A DNA stretch of 64,000 nucleotides, from assembly GCA_017546605.1 (NCBI GenBank), contig JAFYSH010000017.1:1-64000 (forward strand), given 5' to 3'. The DNA is from Bacteroidales bacterium. Lineage in GTDB: Bacteria > Bacteroidota > Bacteroidia > Bacteroidales > UBA932. Of the stretch, positions 45,210 to 54,058 are shown one piece after another. Under the pieces are notes generated by a model. That model was not told the DNA's origin and searched no databases. It saw nothing but the letters and a program-made list of their open reading frames with translations. The position numbers and the translations under genes were made by a program. Every line of letters begins with the position of its first letter. The first letter of the stretch is position 1.

Positions 45210-45773
45210 ATGGACAAAAGAATTAAAATAATAAGTTGTTGGCTCTCACTACTGGCTGGATTGTTGGTTTGGACCGGATGCTCCGAACAGGAAATCGAGA
45301 ACAAACTCACTACGCAAGAACAGCAGATTGACCGCTACATTACCACACAAGCCGAACGGTACCGTATCGTGCGCCGGAATGGATCCAACCGAATTATCTT
45401 AACAGAGGGCATGGACGAACAAGGGACTCTTCTGCCAGATTCCTTGCAGTATGGTGATTCCGTTCGCTTTTATTACGCATGCTACCTGTTCAGTAACGGT
45501 CCAAGTACGTTATATGCCACCAACCACCAAGCCACAGCACAAGCAAAAGGCTTCCAGGTAACCGATCCCGACTTCAGCATCGAAGCATGGCTCTACAAAA
45601 AAGGCGTGTGGATTAGTGGTGTAGATAATGGCTTTTACGGTGTCCGCACCGGAGAACACGGCTACATTATTTTCTCGGCAAAATACGGATTTGGCGACGA
45701 GGCGATGTACAACATTCCCAAGCTTTCTCCCCTTCTGTACGAGTACTGGATTGAGGAAGTGAAACCTAATTAA
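45210..45773 (+). CDS. FKBP-like lipoprotein
   Basis: 187 residues from the ATG at 45210. Lipobox VWTGC (Cys24). A Gln/Thr-rich helical linker (27-50), then a divergent FKBP fold: GDSVRFYYACYLF and the C-terminal GEHGYIIFSAKYGFGDEAMYNIPKLSPLLYEYWIEEV. Several active-site aromatics of true FKBPs are replaced, so prolyl isomerase activity is uncertain. The next gene, 15 nt on, is a larger relative. Confidence 0.82.
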   Translation: MDKRIKIISCWLSLLAGLLVWTGCSEQEIENKLTTQEQQIDRYITTQAERYRIVRRNGSNRIILTEGMDEQGTLLPDSLQYGDSVRFYYACYLFSNGPSTLYATNHQATAQAKGFQVTDPDFSIEAWLYKKGVWISGVDNGFYGVRTGEHGYIIFSAKYGFGDEAMYNIPKLSPLLYEYWIEEVKPN

Positions 45774-45788
45774 GAACCCGCGTAAAAA

Positions 45789-46787
45789 ATGACTAAAAAG
45801 AATCTATTCAACACAATGGCCGTCCTACTGCTGACGGTGGCGTTCCTTAGCTGCGCCAAAGAAGTCACCGAGGACAACGAAGCTACCCAGCGCCGCATTT
45901 TGGAAGCCTACATCCATGAGAATTATGGAGATGACTACCAACCGACAGCTACAGGCATGTACATCATCCCTCTCAAAAGCGGTTATGGAGACTTCATCCA
46001 ACTTGATTCGTGCTACGCGCTGGTACAATACGAAGTTCGCTCCCTATCAGAGATTGTCCTGGAATCATCCTACGAAGCACGGGCGCGAGAAATGGGCACA
46101 TACCAACCGAACCATTACTACGGCCGCCATCTCTGGAAAATTGGAGAAGACGGCATCAACGATGGCTTGGAAGAATTACTCCGCAGCATTCGCGTGGGAG
46201 GACAAAGCCGAGGCATCATTCCGCCCTGGTTGGCCTCAAAAAATGCAGAAGCAAACATCACCACTTCCGGTAGCGAATCCATCATCATCTATGATGTCCA
46301 ATTGGACAGCATCATCCGAAACCGGAAGCAATACGAAATCAACCGGCTCCAATGGTATTCCCACACCCAGCAAAACAATTTGGACTCAATTGCAGAAGGT
46401 TTTTATTTCAAAACCCTGGATGCCGGCAAGGACACCATTGCTGACAACGTAGAAGTACAAATACGCTACGTGGGACGCTATTTGTCCGGACAAGTTTTTG
46501 ACACCAATATCCCCGATACCGCAAAACGCTACCGTTTCTACAGTGGCAGCGACAGCGACTACTCAACATTGGCCGTAACCTATCGGGATTCCCTGGAAAA
46601 AATGCTGGATGAAAACGAACTGGTAGATGGCTTTACGCGTGCCGTACATAGCATGAATTTCGGCGGACACGCCATTACCTTCTTCTCTTCCGATTGGGGA
46701 TACAAAGGAGCAAGCCAGTCCTCCAATGGTGGAGTACCGGCTTGGGAACCGCTATTCTTTGAAATCTGGGTTGAAGAAAAATACTAA
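45789..46787 (+). CDS. FKBP-type peptidyl-prolyl isomerase-like lipoprotein, two domains
   Basis: 332 residues. Lipobox FLSC (Cys22). A first divergent FKBP-like half (about 30-170) and a second, better one (about 205-332) with VEVQIRYVGRYLSGQVFDTN and LVDGFTRAVHSMNFGGHAITFFSSDWGYKG, ending in PLFFEIWVEE. Presumably it acts as a periplasmic-side folding factor. Its stop shares the bases CTAA with the stop of the opposite gene. Confidence 0.83.
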   Translation: MTKKNLFNTMAVLLLTVAFLSCAKEVTEDNEATQRRILEAYIHENYGDDYQPTATGMYIIPLKSGYGDFIQLDSCYALVQYEVRSLSEIVLESSYEARAREMGTYQPNHYYGRHLWKIGEDGINDGLEELLRSIRVGGQSRGIIPPWLASKNAEANITTSGSESIIIYDVQLDSIIRNRKQYEINRLQWYSHTQQNNLDSIAEGFYFKTLDAGKDTIADNVEVQIRYVGRYLSGQVFDTNIPDTAKRYRFYSGSDSDYSTLAVTYRDSLEKMLDENELVDGFTRAVHSMNFGGHAITFFSSDWGYKGASQSSNGGVPAWEPLFFEIWVEEKY

Positions 46788-47383
46788 CCCAACAGATTGA
46801 CAATCAAATCAGCAACACGTTCTACTCCAAATAGGGATGTATTCAGACAAACATCGTAGGACGTAGCTGCACCCCACTTTTTGAACGTATAGAAATTGTA
46901 ATAGGAGGCCCTTTTCCGGTCTCCTTTTTCTATACACTCTTGCGCTTCCTTTTCAGTGATGCCCAACGACGCCACCAGGCGAGCTACGCGATCGGTCGGA
47001 TTTGCCGTCAAAAAAACAGACAGAACATTGGGTTGATCCCGAAGAACATAATCCGCACAACGTCCTAAAAAGATGGCCGGGCCTTCGGAAGCAATCGTCC
47101 GAATAGCTTCGCTCTGCCATTGAAACAACTGATCCTCCGATAAAACAGATACCGCCCCTTCTCCTACGATATTCCCCGAAAACAAGGTCCGCAACGTTGT
47201 CAGAAAACTACGCTCATCCTTTTGTTCAAACACTTCTTGAGAGAGTCCCGTTTCCAAGGAAGCTCGTGTCAAAAGTTCCTTATCATACACGGGGATGGAC
47301 AAGCGTTCCGACAACAAACGGGCCACCTCACGTCCACCAGCCCCCAACTCCCGGCCAATACAGATACAAGACTTTGTTTTCAT
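46784..47383 (-). CDS. Cytidylate kinase-like protein
   Basis: 199 residues of the cytidylate-kinase-like family (AAA_26). The nucleotide loop is GRELGAGGREVA rather than GPxGxGKS. The family hallmark (R)CADYVL and the late GDRKRASYYNFYTFKKWG with YDVCLNTSLFGVE are present. This is not the housekeeping Cmk; the substrate is unknown. It starts 1 nt after the MATE gene ends, so the two are co-transcribed. Confidence 0.85.
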   Translation of the reverse strand: MKTKSCICIGRELGAGGREVARLLSERLSIPVYDKELLTRASLETGLSQEVFEQKDERSFLTTLRTLFSGNIVGEGAVSVLSEDQLFQWQSEAIRTIASEGPAIFLGRCADYVLRDQPNVLSVFLTANPTDRVARLVASLGITEKEAQECIEKGDRKRASYYNFYTFKKWGAATSYDVCLNTSLFGVERVADLIVNLLG

Positions 47384-47384
47384 A

Positions 47385-48728
47385 TTATTCGGCTTTAAAG
47401 TGTTTTAAAAATCGGAGTAACAAGATAATTGCCACAATACTGGAAATGGAGTCCGATACCGGCAAACACATCCATACCCCCCGAATCTCAAAAATACGAG
47501 GCAACAGGATCAAGGCCGGCAAAAGAAACAGCAACTGACGGGACAAGGACAAGAAAATAGCCCGACCAGCATAACCCAAACTCTGGAAGAAGTTGGATAT
47601 CACCACCTGGATTCCCACCAGCGGAAAAGCGAACATCACCACACGCAGACCAACTGCGGCATTCGCGATCAGCTCCTGATCACTGGTAAAAATAGAGACC
47701 ACTTGCCGGGGAAAGAGCTCACAAGACAGAAAACCAATACTCATGATCATCACGGCATAGCCCAACGTTTTTCGCAAGACCTCCTTAACCCGATCATAAC
47801 GTTTGGCCCCGTAATTATAACCAGCAATGGGCTGCATCCCCTGCGTCAACCCCATACAAACCATTAGGAACAAGAAGGCTACACGGTTGACGATTCCATA
47901 GGCTCCAATGGCCAAGTCGCCGCCATATTCTTTTAAACTCTGGTTCAAAAAGATCACAATAAAACAGGAAACAAAATTCATCAAGAAGGGAGCAAGTCCG
48001 ATAGACATTGATTTTTTGGCTATCTGCCAATCCAGTCTGAATTTTCCCTTTTCAAAGTGAATCAATTCGCTCCGATTCATAAAACGACGAACGATCCAGG
48101 CCAAAGAGATACACTGTGCCAACACCGTTGCAATGGCTGCTCCCTGAATGCCCCAACCCAATCCAAAGATGAAGAGCGGGTCCAAGATTGCATTCAACAA
48201 AACGGTCAAAATCGTAGCCACCATTGCCTGCTTGGGATGTCCGGCTGACCGCAGCAAGGAGTTCAAACCAAAATAGATGTGCGTTATGATGTTCCCAGAA
48301 AGGATCACCACCATATAGTCCCGAGCATATTCAATAGTTTGTTCACTCGCCCCAAAAAAATAAAGAATCGGATTCAAGAAGATCAGCGTCAGAATCGCAA
48401 AGAGCGACCCAATGATCATGTTTAGGATCACCACATTCCCAAGCACCCGACGGGCCACTTCGTAGTTCTTCTGTCCCAACAAAACCGACAACAAGGTGGA
48501 GGCACCGACACCCACCAATGTCCCAAAGGCTGCCGCCAAGTTCATCAGCGGAAAGGTCAACGCCAACCCGGAGATCGCATAAGGTCCAACACCTTGACCG
48601 ATAAAGATACTATCGATCATATTATACAACGAAGAAGCCGTCATTGCAATGATGGCAGGAACCGCATACTGACGAAGAAGTTTTCCAACCTTCTGGGTTC
48701 CTAACTCAGCAGGAATCTTTCCACTCAT
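47385..48728 (-). CDS. MATE family efflux transporter
   Basis: 447 residues from the ATG at 48728; the open frame to 48812 would overlap the promoter. Twelve hydrophobic segments in two MatE halves. LYNMIDSIFIGQGVGPYAISGLALTFPL is the usual first-helix region. Cation-coupled export of drugs or metabolites; substrate unknown. Its promoter predicts a leaderless mRNA. Confidence 0.9.
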   Translation of the reverse strand: MSGKIPAELGTQKVGKLLRQYAVPAIIAMTASSLYNMIDSIFIGQGVGPYAISGLALTFPLMNLAAAFGTLVGVGASTLLSVLLGQKNYEVARRVLGNVVILNMIIGSLFAILTLIFLNPILYFFGASEQTIEYARDYMVVILSGNIITHIYFGLNSLLRSAGHPKQAMVATILTVLLNAILDPLFIFGLGWGIQGAAIATVLAQCISLAWIVRRFMNRSELIHFEKGKFRLDWQIAKKSMSIGLAPFLMNFVSCFIVIFLNQSLKEYGGDLAIGAYGIVNRVAFLFLMVCMGLTQGMQPIAGYNYGAKRYDRVKEVLRKTLGYAVMIMSIGFLSCELFPRQVVSIFTSDQELIANAAVGLRVVMFAFPLVGIQVVISNFFQSLGYAGRAIFLSLSRQLLFLLPALILLPRIFEIRGVWMCLPVSDSISSIVAIILLLRFLKHFKAE

Positions 48729-48732
48729 GGCG

Positions 48733-48765
48733 CAAAGGTATGATTTTTTCAGTAGAGTAAGCAAA
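48733..48765 (-). promoter_or_regulatory. Promoter of MATE-kinase unit, leaderless
   Basis: Minus strand: TTTG (48762-48765), 21 nt, TACCTTTG (48733-48740). The ATG at 48728 begins 5 nt after the -7 box, where transcription itself should start. Confidence 0.7.
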
Positions 48766-48778
48766 CTGTTCGACCAAG

Positions 48779-49501
48779 ATGACTCAGAAAAAATACAAGA
48801 TAGGACTCGCACTCAGTGGTGGAGGTGCAAAGGGATTTGCCCACGCAGGAGCCATTGCTGCCCTGGAAGAGGCCGGGGTTATTCCCGACATCGTGGCAGG
48901 TACCAGCGCAGGTGCAGTCGTCGGTGCCTTTTATGCTGCAGGCATTGCTCCACGAAAAATTTGCGAAGCCTTTTCACAACACGACCTTTGGGAATTTATG
49001 CACATCGCCCACTTTCACGCAGGCCTGTTCTCTCCGAAACCCACCATCAGCTTCCTTCGTTCCTCCATTCCCATCCATTACTTGGAGGACCTACACATTC
49101 CCCTGCGAGTCGTCGCTACGGATTTTGATCATTGGATCTGCCGTGTCTTCGATCAAGGCGAACTGGCCCCTCGGGTAATGGCCTCCTGCTGTGTTCCATT
49201 GTGCTTTGAACCGGTTGTAATCAATGGGATTCACTACCTGGACGGAGGCCTGTTCAAAAATTTTCCGGTTTCCATCATTCGGGAAGAATGCGAACATGTC
49301 ATCGGCATCAACCTATCCAAAGGCAACTTTCTTGCTGAGAAGGAACACTGCGACACCTTGTTTGAAATGGACGAGATCCTCCACTATGGAATGTTTGACC
49401 TCCAACAAGCATTTGAAATCTTTGACATCGGTTACCGGTATGCACAAGAGCAGATCCGGCAGGGAGCACTCGACAGTTGGCACAAAAAAAATCGGCAGTA
49501 G
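48779..49501 (+). CDS. Patatin-like phospholipase
   Basis: 240 residues. Oxyanion loop LSGGGAKGFAHAG, nucleophile S43 in GTSAG and the dyad Asp155 in LDGGLFKNFP. Cytosolic or membrane-associated lipid acyl hydrolase of the RssA type. Single gene, divergent from the MATE gene and convergent with buk across a terminator. Confidence 0.93.
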   Translation: MTQKKYKIGLALSGGGAKGFAHAGAIAALEEAGVIPDIVAGTSAGAVVGAFYAAGIAPRKICEAFSQHDLWEFMHIAHFHAGLFSPKPTISFLRSSIPIHYLEDLHIPLRVVATDFDHWICRVFDQGELAPRVMASCCVPLCFEPVVINGIHYLDGGLFKNFPVSIIREECEHVIGINLSKGNFLAEKEHCDTLFEMDEILHYGMFDLQQAFEIFDIGYRYAQEQIRQGALDSWHKKNRQ

Positions 49502-49516
49502 CTACTACCGATTTTT
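49486..49516. terminator. Bidirectional terminator between patatin and buk
   Basis: Stem AAAAATCGG-AGTAG/CTACT-CCGATTTTT with one mismatch, A run before and T run after. Confidence 0.85.
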
Positions 49517-49534
49517 ATAGGAGAATCTGAGTGA

Positions 49535-50599
49535 CTAGTATTCCTTCGGAGTTTCTTGACCATCCAGAACTGCCTGCGCATTGCCTGCCAAAGCAGCCAT
49601 TTCATCCTCTCCCGGATAAACGAACACAGGAGCGATGAAGCCAACACGTTCTTTGATGTCTTCGCACAATTTCTTACCGTAAGCAATACCACCGGTAATC
49701 AAAATAGCATCTACTTTTCCTGAAAGGACAGTTGCGGCTGCACCGATGTATTTAGCCACGTTATACACATAAGCTTGGGTGAAGAAAATTGCTTCCGGAT
49801 CACCTGCCTCTTCACGTTTTTCAATTTCCAGGAAAGAGTTGGTACCCATGTGCGCAACCAAACCACCTTTACCAGCAATCAACGCTTTGATATCAGCCAA
49901 AGTATATTTGCCAGAGAAGCAAGCTTTCGCCAAAGCAAAGGCCGGCAAAGTACCGGAACGTTCCGGACTGAAAGGACCTTCACCATTCAAGGCATTGTTT
50001 ACATCAATCACACGGCCACCACGGTGCGTTCCTACAGAAACACCACCACCCATGTGCACCACGATGAGGTTCAAATCTTCGTAAGCCTTGTGTTGGTCAC
50101 GAGCAAATTGTTTAGCAATTGCCTTTTGGTTCAAAGCGTGAAAGATAGAAAGTCTCGGAAAATCCGGGTGACCGGAAATACGAGCTACGTCATCCAATTC
50201 ATCCACAACAACCGGGTCTGCAATGTATGCTTTGCAACCAGCCTCTTTAGCCAAGGCATTGGCAATGATACCACCCAAGTTACTTGCGTGCTCACCGTAT
50301 TGTGCAGATCGCAAATCCGCCATCATGGCTTCGTTCACTTCGTACACACCAGAAGGAATCGGACGCAAAAGACCACCACGACCTACTACCGCAGCCAAGT
50401 CTGAAACTTCAATATTATTTTCTTTCAAAGCAGCCAAGATAGTGCCTTTGCGGAAATCATATTGGTCAATCACAGACGCATAGGGAGCCAATTCCTCATT
50501 GGAGTGGCGCAAGGTTTTGGTGAATACTTCCTTACCACTTTCAAAAATTGAAATCTTGGTAGAAGTAGATCCAGGATTAATGGCAAGAATGTATCTCAT
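49535..50599 (-). CDS. buk: Butyrate kinase
   Basis: 354 residues, typical length. Acetokinase-family start AINPGSTSTKISIF (not the NCGSSS of acetate kinase), VGRGGLLRPIPSG, VHMGGGVSVGTHRGGRVID and LITGGIAYG. It converts butyryl phosphate and ADP to butyrate and ATP. It lies 9 nt after ptb. Relatives can use branched or other short acyl phosphates, so the exact acid is inferred. Confidence 0.94.
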   Translation of the reverse strand: MRYILAINPGSTSTKISIFESGKEVFTKTLRHSNEELAPYASVIDQYDFRKGTILAALKENNIEVSDLAAVVGRGGLLRPIPSGVYEVNEAMMADLRSAQYGEHASNLGGIIANALAKEAGCKAYIADPVVVDELDDVARISGHPDFPRLSIFHALNQKAIAKQFARDQHKAYEDLNLIVVHMGGGVSVGTHRGGRVIDVNNALNGEGPFSPERSGTLPAFALAKACFSGKYTLADIKALIAGKGGLVAHMGTNSFLEIEKREEAGDPEAIFFTQAYVYNVAKYIGAAATVLSGKVDAILITGGIAYGKKLCEDIKERVGFIAPVFVYPGEDEMAALAGNAQAVLDGQETPKEY

Positions 50600-50608
50600 C
50601 TCGGTAAA

Positions 50609-51517
50609 TTATTTAGCAGTTAATGCAGCCAAAGCGATGGAGTTCAATTTGGTATCAATGCTGTCTGCACGGCTTGAAAGCACGCAGGGTGCTTTTGCAC
50701 CAGCAACAATAGCAGCTTGACGAACACCTACACTCATTTGGGTATTCACTTTGTAGAATACGTTTGCTGATTCGATGTTCGGGAACAACAAGCAGTCTGC
50801 ATCACCAGCCACTTCGCTCTTGAGTTTCTTGATTTGAGCAGCTTCTTTTGAAATAGCTACGTCCAATGCCAAGGGACCATCTGCCAAGCATCCGCCACCC
50901 AATTGTCCGCGTTCTACCATTTTTGCCAAGATAGCGGCATCCACGCATGCGGGCATACCCGGCAACATTTGTTCAGTAGCCGTGATGATCGCCACTTTCG
51001 GTTGTTTGATACCCAAAGCTTTTGCGGTGCTCACCAAGTAACCCATGATGGCTTGTTTTTGTTTCAAATCCGGTGCCGGAATAACAGCCATATCACTAAT
51101 CACCAACAATTTGTGGTAGTTGGGATTTTGCATAACAGCGACGTGTGACAACACAGCTTTTGCCGGGAGCAAACCACGTTCCTTGTGCAAAATTCCACGC
51201 ATGTATTTGTCAGTTGAACAAAGACCTTTCATCAAGATGTCTCCTTCACCAGCGTTGATCAAATCCACAGCTGTAGAAATAGCTTTTGCTTCTTCAGCAA
51301 CGTGAACGATCTTGAAAACAGACATGTCAATGTTTTCAGCAGCGCATACGGCTTGAATCATGTTTTCGTCACCTACCAAAGTAGCTTCTACTATACCCAG
51401 TTCAACGGCTTTGTAAGCAGCTTGAATGGTATGATCATCCACAGCCCAAGCAGCTACCAATCTTTTTTTGGTTTTTGAACGCAATTGTTCAAAGATTTCT
51501 TCAAATGTCGTAATCAT
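50609..51517 (-). CDS. ptb: Phosphate butyryltransferase
   Basis: 302 residues from the ATG at 51517 (MITTFEEIFEQLRSK). PTA_PTB fold with GEGDILMKGLCSTDKYMRGIL and the C-terminal ADCLLFPNIESANVFYK. The short length and buk neighbour indicate Ptb rather than Pta. It turns butyryl-CoA and phosphate into butyryl phosphate. It is 34 nt after ackA. Confidence 0.9.
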   Translation of the reverse strand: MITTFEEIFEQLRSKTKKRLVAAWAVDDHTIQAAYKAVELGIVEATLVGDENMIQAVCAAENIDMSVFKIVHVAEEAKAISTAVDLINAGEGDILMKGLCSTDKYMRGILHKERGLLPAKAVLSHVAVMQNPNYHKLLVISDMAVIPAPDLKQKQAIMGYLVSTAKALGIKQPKVAIITATEQMLPGMPACVDAAILAKMVERGQLGGGCLADGPLALDVAISKEAAQIKKLKSEVAGDADCLLFPNIESANVFYKVNTQMSVGVRQAAIVAGAKAPCVLSSRADSIDTKLNSIALAALTAK

Positions 51518-51551
51518 AGTTGATGTATTTATTAAGTTATTTTTCTCTGAA

Positions 51552-52757
51552 TTATTTAACCAAGTGCATGGTTTCGCGAGCAATTACCAATTCTTCGTTG
51601 GTCGTTACCAAAGCAACTTTTACACGAGAAGTCGGTTTTGACAAGATCGTATCTTGGCCACGAAGACCATGGTTCACTGCCTCATCAAACTCAATACCCA
51701 GGAATTCCAAGCCTTTGCAAACTTCACGGCGAGTCAAGTAGTCATTTTCACCAATACCACCGGTGAAGACGATCATATCCAAACCACCCATGGCTGCTGC
51801 ATAGGCGCCAATGTATTTCTTCACACCGTAGTAGAACATTTCTTGTACCAAGTGTGCTTTTTCATTGCCTTCTTCAGCGGCTTTCACCAGGTCGCGGCTG
51901 TCAGAAGAAAGTTCTGAAACACCCAAGAAACCACTCTTCTTGTTCAACAAAGCATTGATTCCTTGTGCATCCAATCCTTCTTTTTCTTGCAGGAAAGTCA
52001 CCAGACCTGCGTCCACGTTACCGGCACGGGTACCCATGATCACCCCTTCCATCGGAGTAAAGCCCATCGATGTATCGATTGAACGGCCATTCAACACAGC
52101 GGTTACAGAACCACCGTTACCCAAGTGGCAAGTTACCACCTTGCTGTTTGCAAAATCAAGACCGGCCAATGCACAGCCTTTTTCAGCTACAAACTTATGG
52201 CTGGTACCGTGGAAACCATAGCGACGAATCTTGTATTTGTCGTAATATTTGTAAGGAATTGCGTACATGTAGGCGTGTGCCGGCATGGTTTGGTGGAACG
52301 ATGTATCGAATACTGCCACTTGGGGAATATTCGGCATCAAGTGTTCAACGGCACGGATACCCAACAAGTTGGCCGGGTTGTGCAAAGGAGCCAATTCACA
52401 CAATTTTTCAATACCTTCAATGACTTCTCCATCCACCAGACGAGATACCGGGAAGATTTCACCACCGTGAGCAACACGGTGACCAACGGCTTGAATTTCG
52501 CTCAAGGAAGCGAGTACACCCCATTGTGCATCTACCAACAAATCCAAGACAGCTTTGATACCTTCGGTATGGGACGGAATCGGTTTCTCAAATTCATATT
52601 TGTCCTTTCCAGTTGCCCGGTGAGATACGGCTCCCATCTCCAAACCAATCCGTTCAACAATACCTTTTGCCAACAAATCAAAATCGTTGTCTCCCTTCAT
52701 ATTCAGCACTTGGTACTTCAACGAAGAGCTTCCGCAATTCAATACAAGAATAATCAT
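51552..52757 (-). CDS. ackA: Acetate kinase
   Basis: 401 residues. ILVLNCGSSSLKYQVL, AVGHRVAHGGE, FDTSFHQTMP, YGFHGTSHKFV, CHLGNGGSVTAV and FTGGIGEND are all present. It makes acetate and ATP from acetyl phosphate. Unusually it heads a cluster with ptb and buk, not pta; the acetyl phosphate source (pta) is not in the window. A full-consensus promoter lies upstream. Confidence 0.96.
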   Translation of the reverse strand: MIILVLNCGSSSLKYQVLNMKGDNDFDLLAKGIVERIGLEMGAVSHRATGKDKYEFEKPIPSHTEGIKAVLDLLVDAQWGVLASLSEIQAVGHRVAHGGEIFPVSRLVDGEVIEGIEKLCELAPLHNPANLLGIRAVEHLMPNIPQVAVFDTSFHQTMPAHAYMYAIPYKYYDKYKIRRYGFHGTSHKFVAEKGCALAGLDFANSKVVTCHLGNGGSVTAVLNGRSIDTSMGFTPMEGVIMGTRAGNVDAGLVTFLQEKEGLDAQGINALLNKKSGFLGVSELSSDSRDLVKAAEEGNEKAHLVQEMFYYGVKKYIGAYAAAMGGLDMIVFTGGIGENDYLTRREVCKGLEFLGIEFDEAVNHGLRGQDTILSKPTSRVKVALVTTNEELVIARETMHLVK

Positions 52758-52802
52758 CTGAATTTATATTTTAACTATTTTTTAAAACTCACACTAATCT
52801 TG

Positions 52803-52833
52803 CAAATGTACAAAAATTAGGCTCCCATTCAAA
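52803..52833 (-). promoter_or_regulatory. Promoter of ackA-ptb-buk
   Basis: Minus strand: TTTG (52830-52833), 19 nt, TACATTTG (52803-52810). It predicts a leader of about 42 nt before ackA. Confidence 0.8.
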
Positions 52834-52898
52834 ATATTTATCACAAATGAAAGCAGCCGTACGACAAGTCTGTAACTTTCCCTCCAATCCAAGGAGTT

Positions 52899-54014
52899 AT
52901 GAAACAATCTGCTATCGTCGTACCCAAACTTTTTTGGCTAGCCTTGTGCTGGATTGGCACACAACTTTTCCTGTTACAACTGATCCCGGCCTCCTGCGCC
53001 CGATGGCTCGCATTGGGATGCGCCACAATGGGCTGTTTTGCATTAATTGTCAAAATCAAAGGAAACGCTGCCCGACAACTGCGACTCCTGCTCCTTTTCG
53101 CCAGTTTGGGTGGACTTTCTGCCAGTCGGGGACTTGAATCACCCCACCCGATTAAGTGGCCCGATTGGCAGACTCAGTTTGCCACCCGACTACACCAAAG
53201 ACTCCAACAGCAAGCATTCGACGACACAGAGTGCGGACTACTTGTCGCCCTGATCTGCGGCGACAAACAATGGCTCGAAAAACAAACCAAGAGGCAGTTT
53301 CAACATAGCGGTGTTGCCCACCTGCTCGCATTATCCGGACTACACATCGGTCTTCTCTTCCAGCTGCTCAAGCGTCTGTTTTTTTTCTTACCCGGCCAAG
53401 GCGGCGCCATGGCTCATTGGCGAGGTGCAGCCAGCCTCATTTTGTTGTGGTTCTATGCAGCTTGCACCGGCCTGAGCCCGTCCATTCTTCGAGCCGTCAT
53501 AATGTGCACGCTCTATGAAATAGGCCACTGGAAAGAAACTCCTTCCAATGGCTTACAAGCATTGTCTGTCAGCGCCATCCTTATCGCTCTAGGAAATCCG
53601 CTTGCCCCCAGCCAACTAAGTTTCCAACTCTCTTTTTTGGCTATGCTAGGCATCTTTTTCATTCATCCCATCCTCAGCAATATCACCCGACAAACCTCGG
53701 ATGAGACCACACAAAACGCCTTACAGCGCCGACTCAAGCAAGGCTCCCGGATGATTTGGAGCAGCATTTCCATCACCCTCTCCTGCCAGATCGCCACACT
53801 CCCCCTTGTTCTGGCCCGGTTTCACAGTTTTCCACTGTCCTTCCAACTGGCCAATTTACTAACCGCTCCGCTAACCGCATGGATCATTCAAATATTACCT
53901 GTCTGCCTGCTTGGCAACCGATTGTGGCCCGGGACTGAACTCTTCCACAACCTGATCGGGATTCCACTCACCTGGCTGCTCAAAATTGTATCGATAATCC
54001 CTCGTTTTTCGTGA
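52899..54014 (+). CDS. ComEC/Rec2 competence-domain membrane protein (short form)
   Basis: 371 residues. After two N-terminal membrane segments comes the ComEC core: LVALICGDKQWLEKQTKRQFQHSGVAHLLALSGLHIGLLFQLL, then CTGLSPSILRAVIMC and the helix-rich C-terminus. The OB and metallo-beta-lactamase parts of full ComEC are absent, as in other Bacteroidales versions. It may form the inner-membrane DNA channel. An AGGAG sits just before the ATG. Confidence 0.88.
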   Translation: MKQSAIVVPKLFWLALCWIGTQLFLLQLIPASCARWLALGCATMGCFALIVKIKGNAARQLRLLLLFASLGGLSASRGLESPHPIKWPDWQTQFATRLHQRLQQQAFDDTECGLLVALICGDKQWLEKQTKRQFQHSGVAHLLALSGLHIGLLFQLLKRLFFFLPGQGGAMAHWRGAASLILLWFYAACTGLSPSILRAVIMCTLYEIGHWKETPSNGLQALSVSAILIALGNPLAPSQLSFQLSFLAMLGIFFIHPILSNITRQTSDETTQNALQRRLKQGSRMIWSSISITLSCQIATLPLVLARFHSFPLSFQLANLLTAPLTAWIIQILPVCLLGNRLWPGTELFHNLIGIPLTWLLKIVSIIPRFS

Positions 54015-54058
54015 TTTTTTCTATCTTTGCCACCCACATCTAAAACAATCATTTCAAT

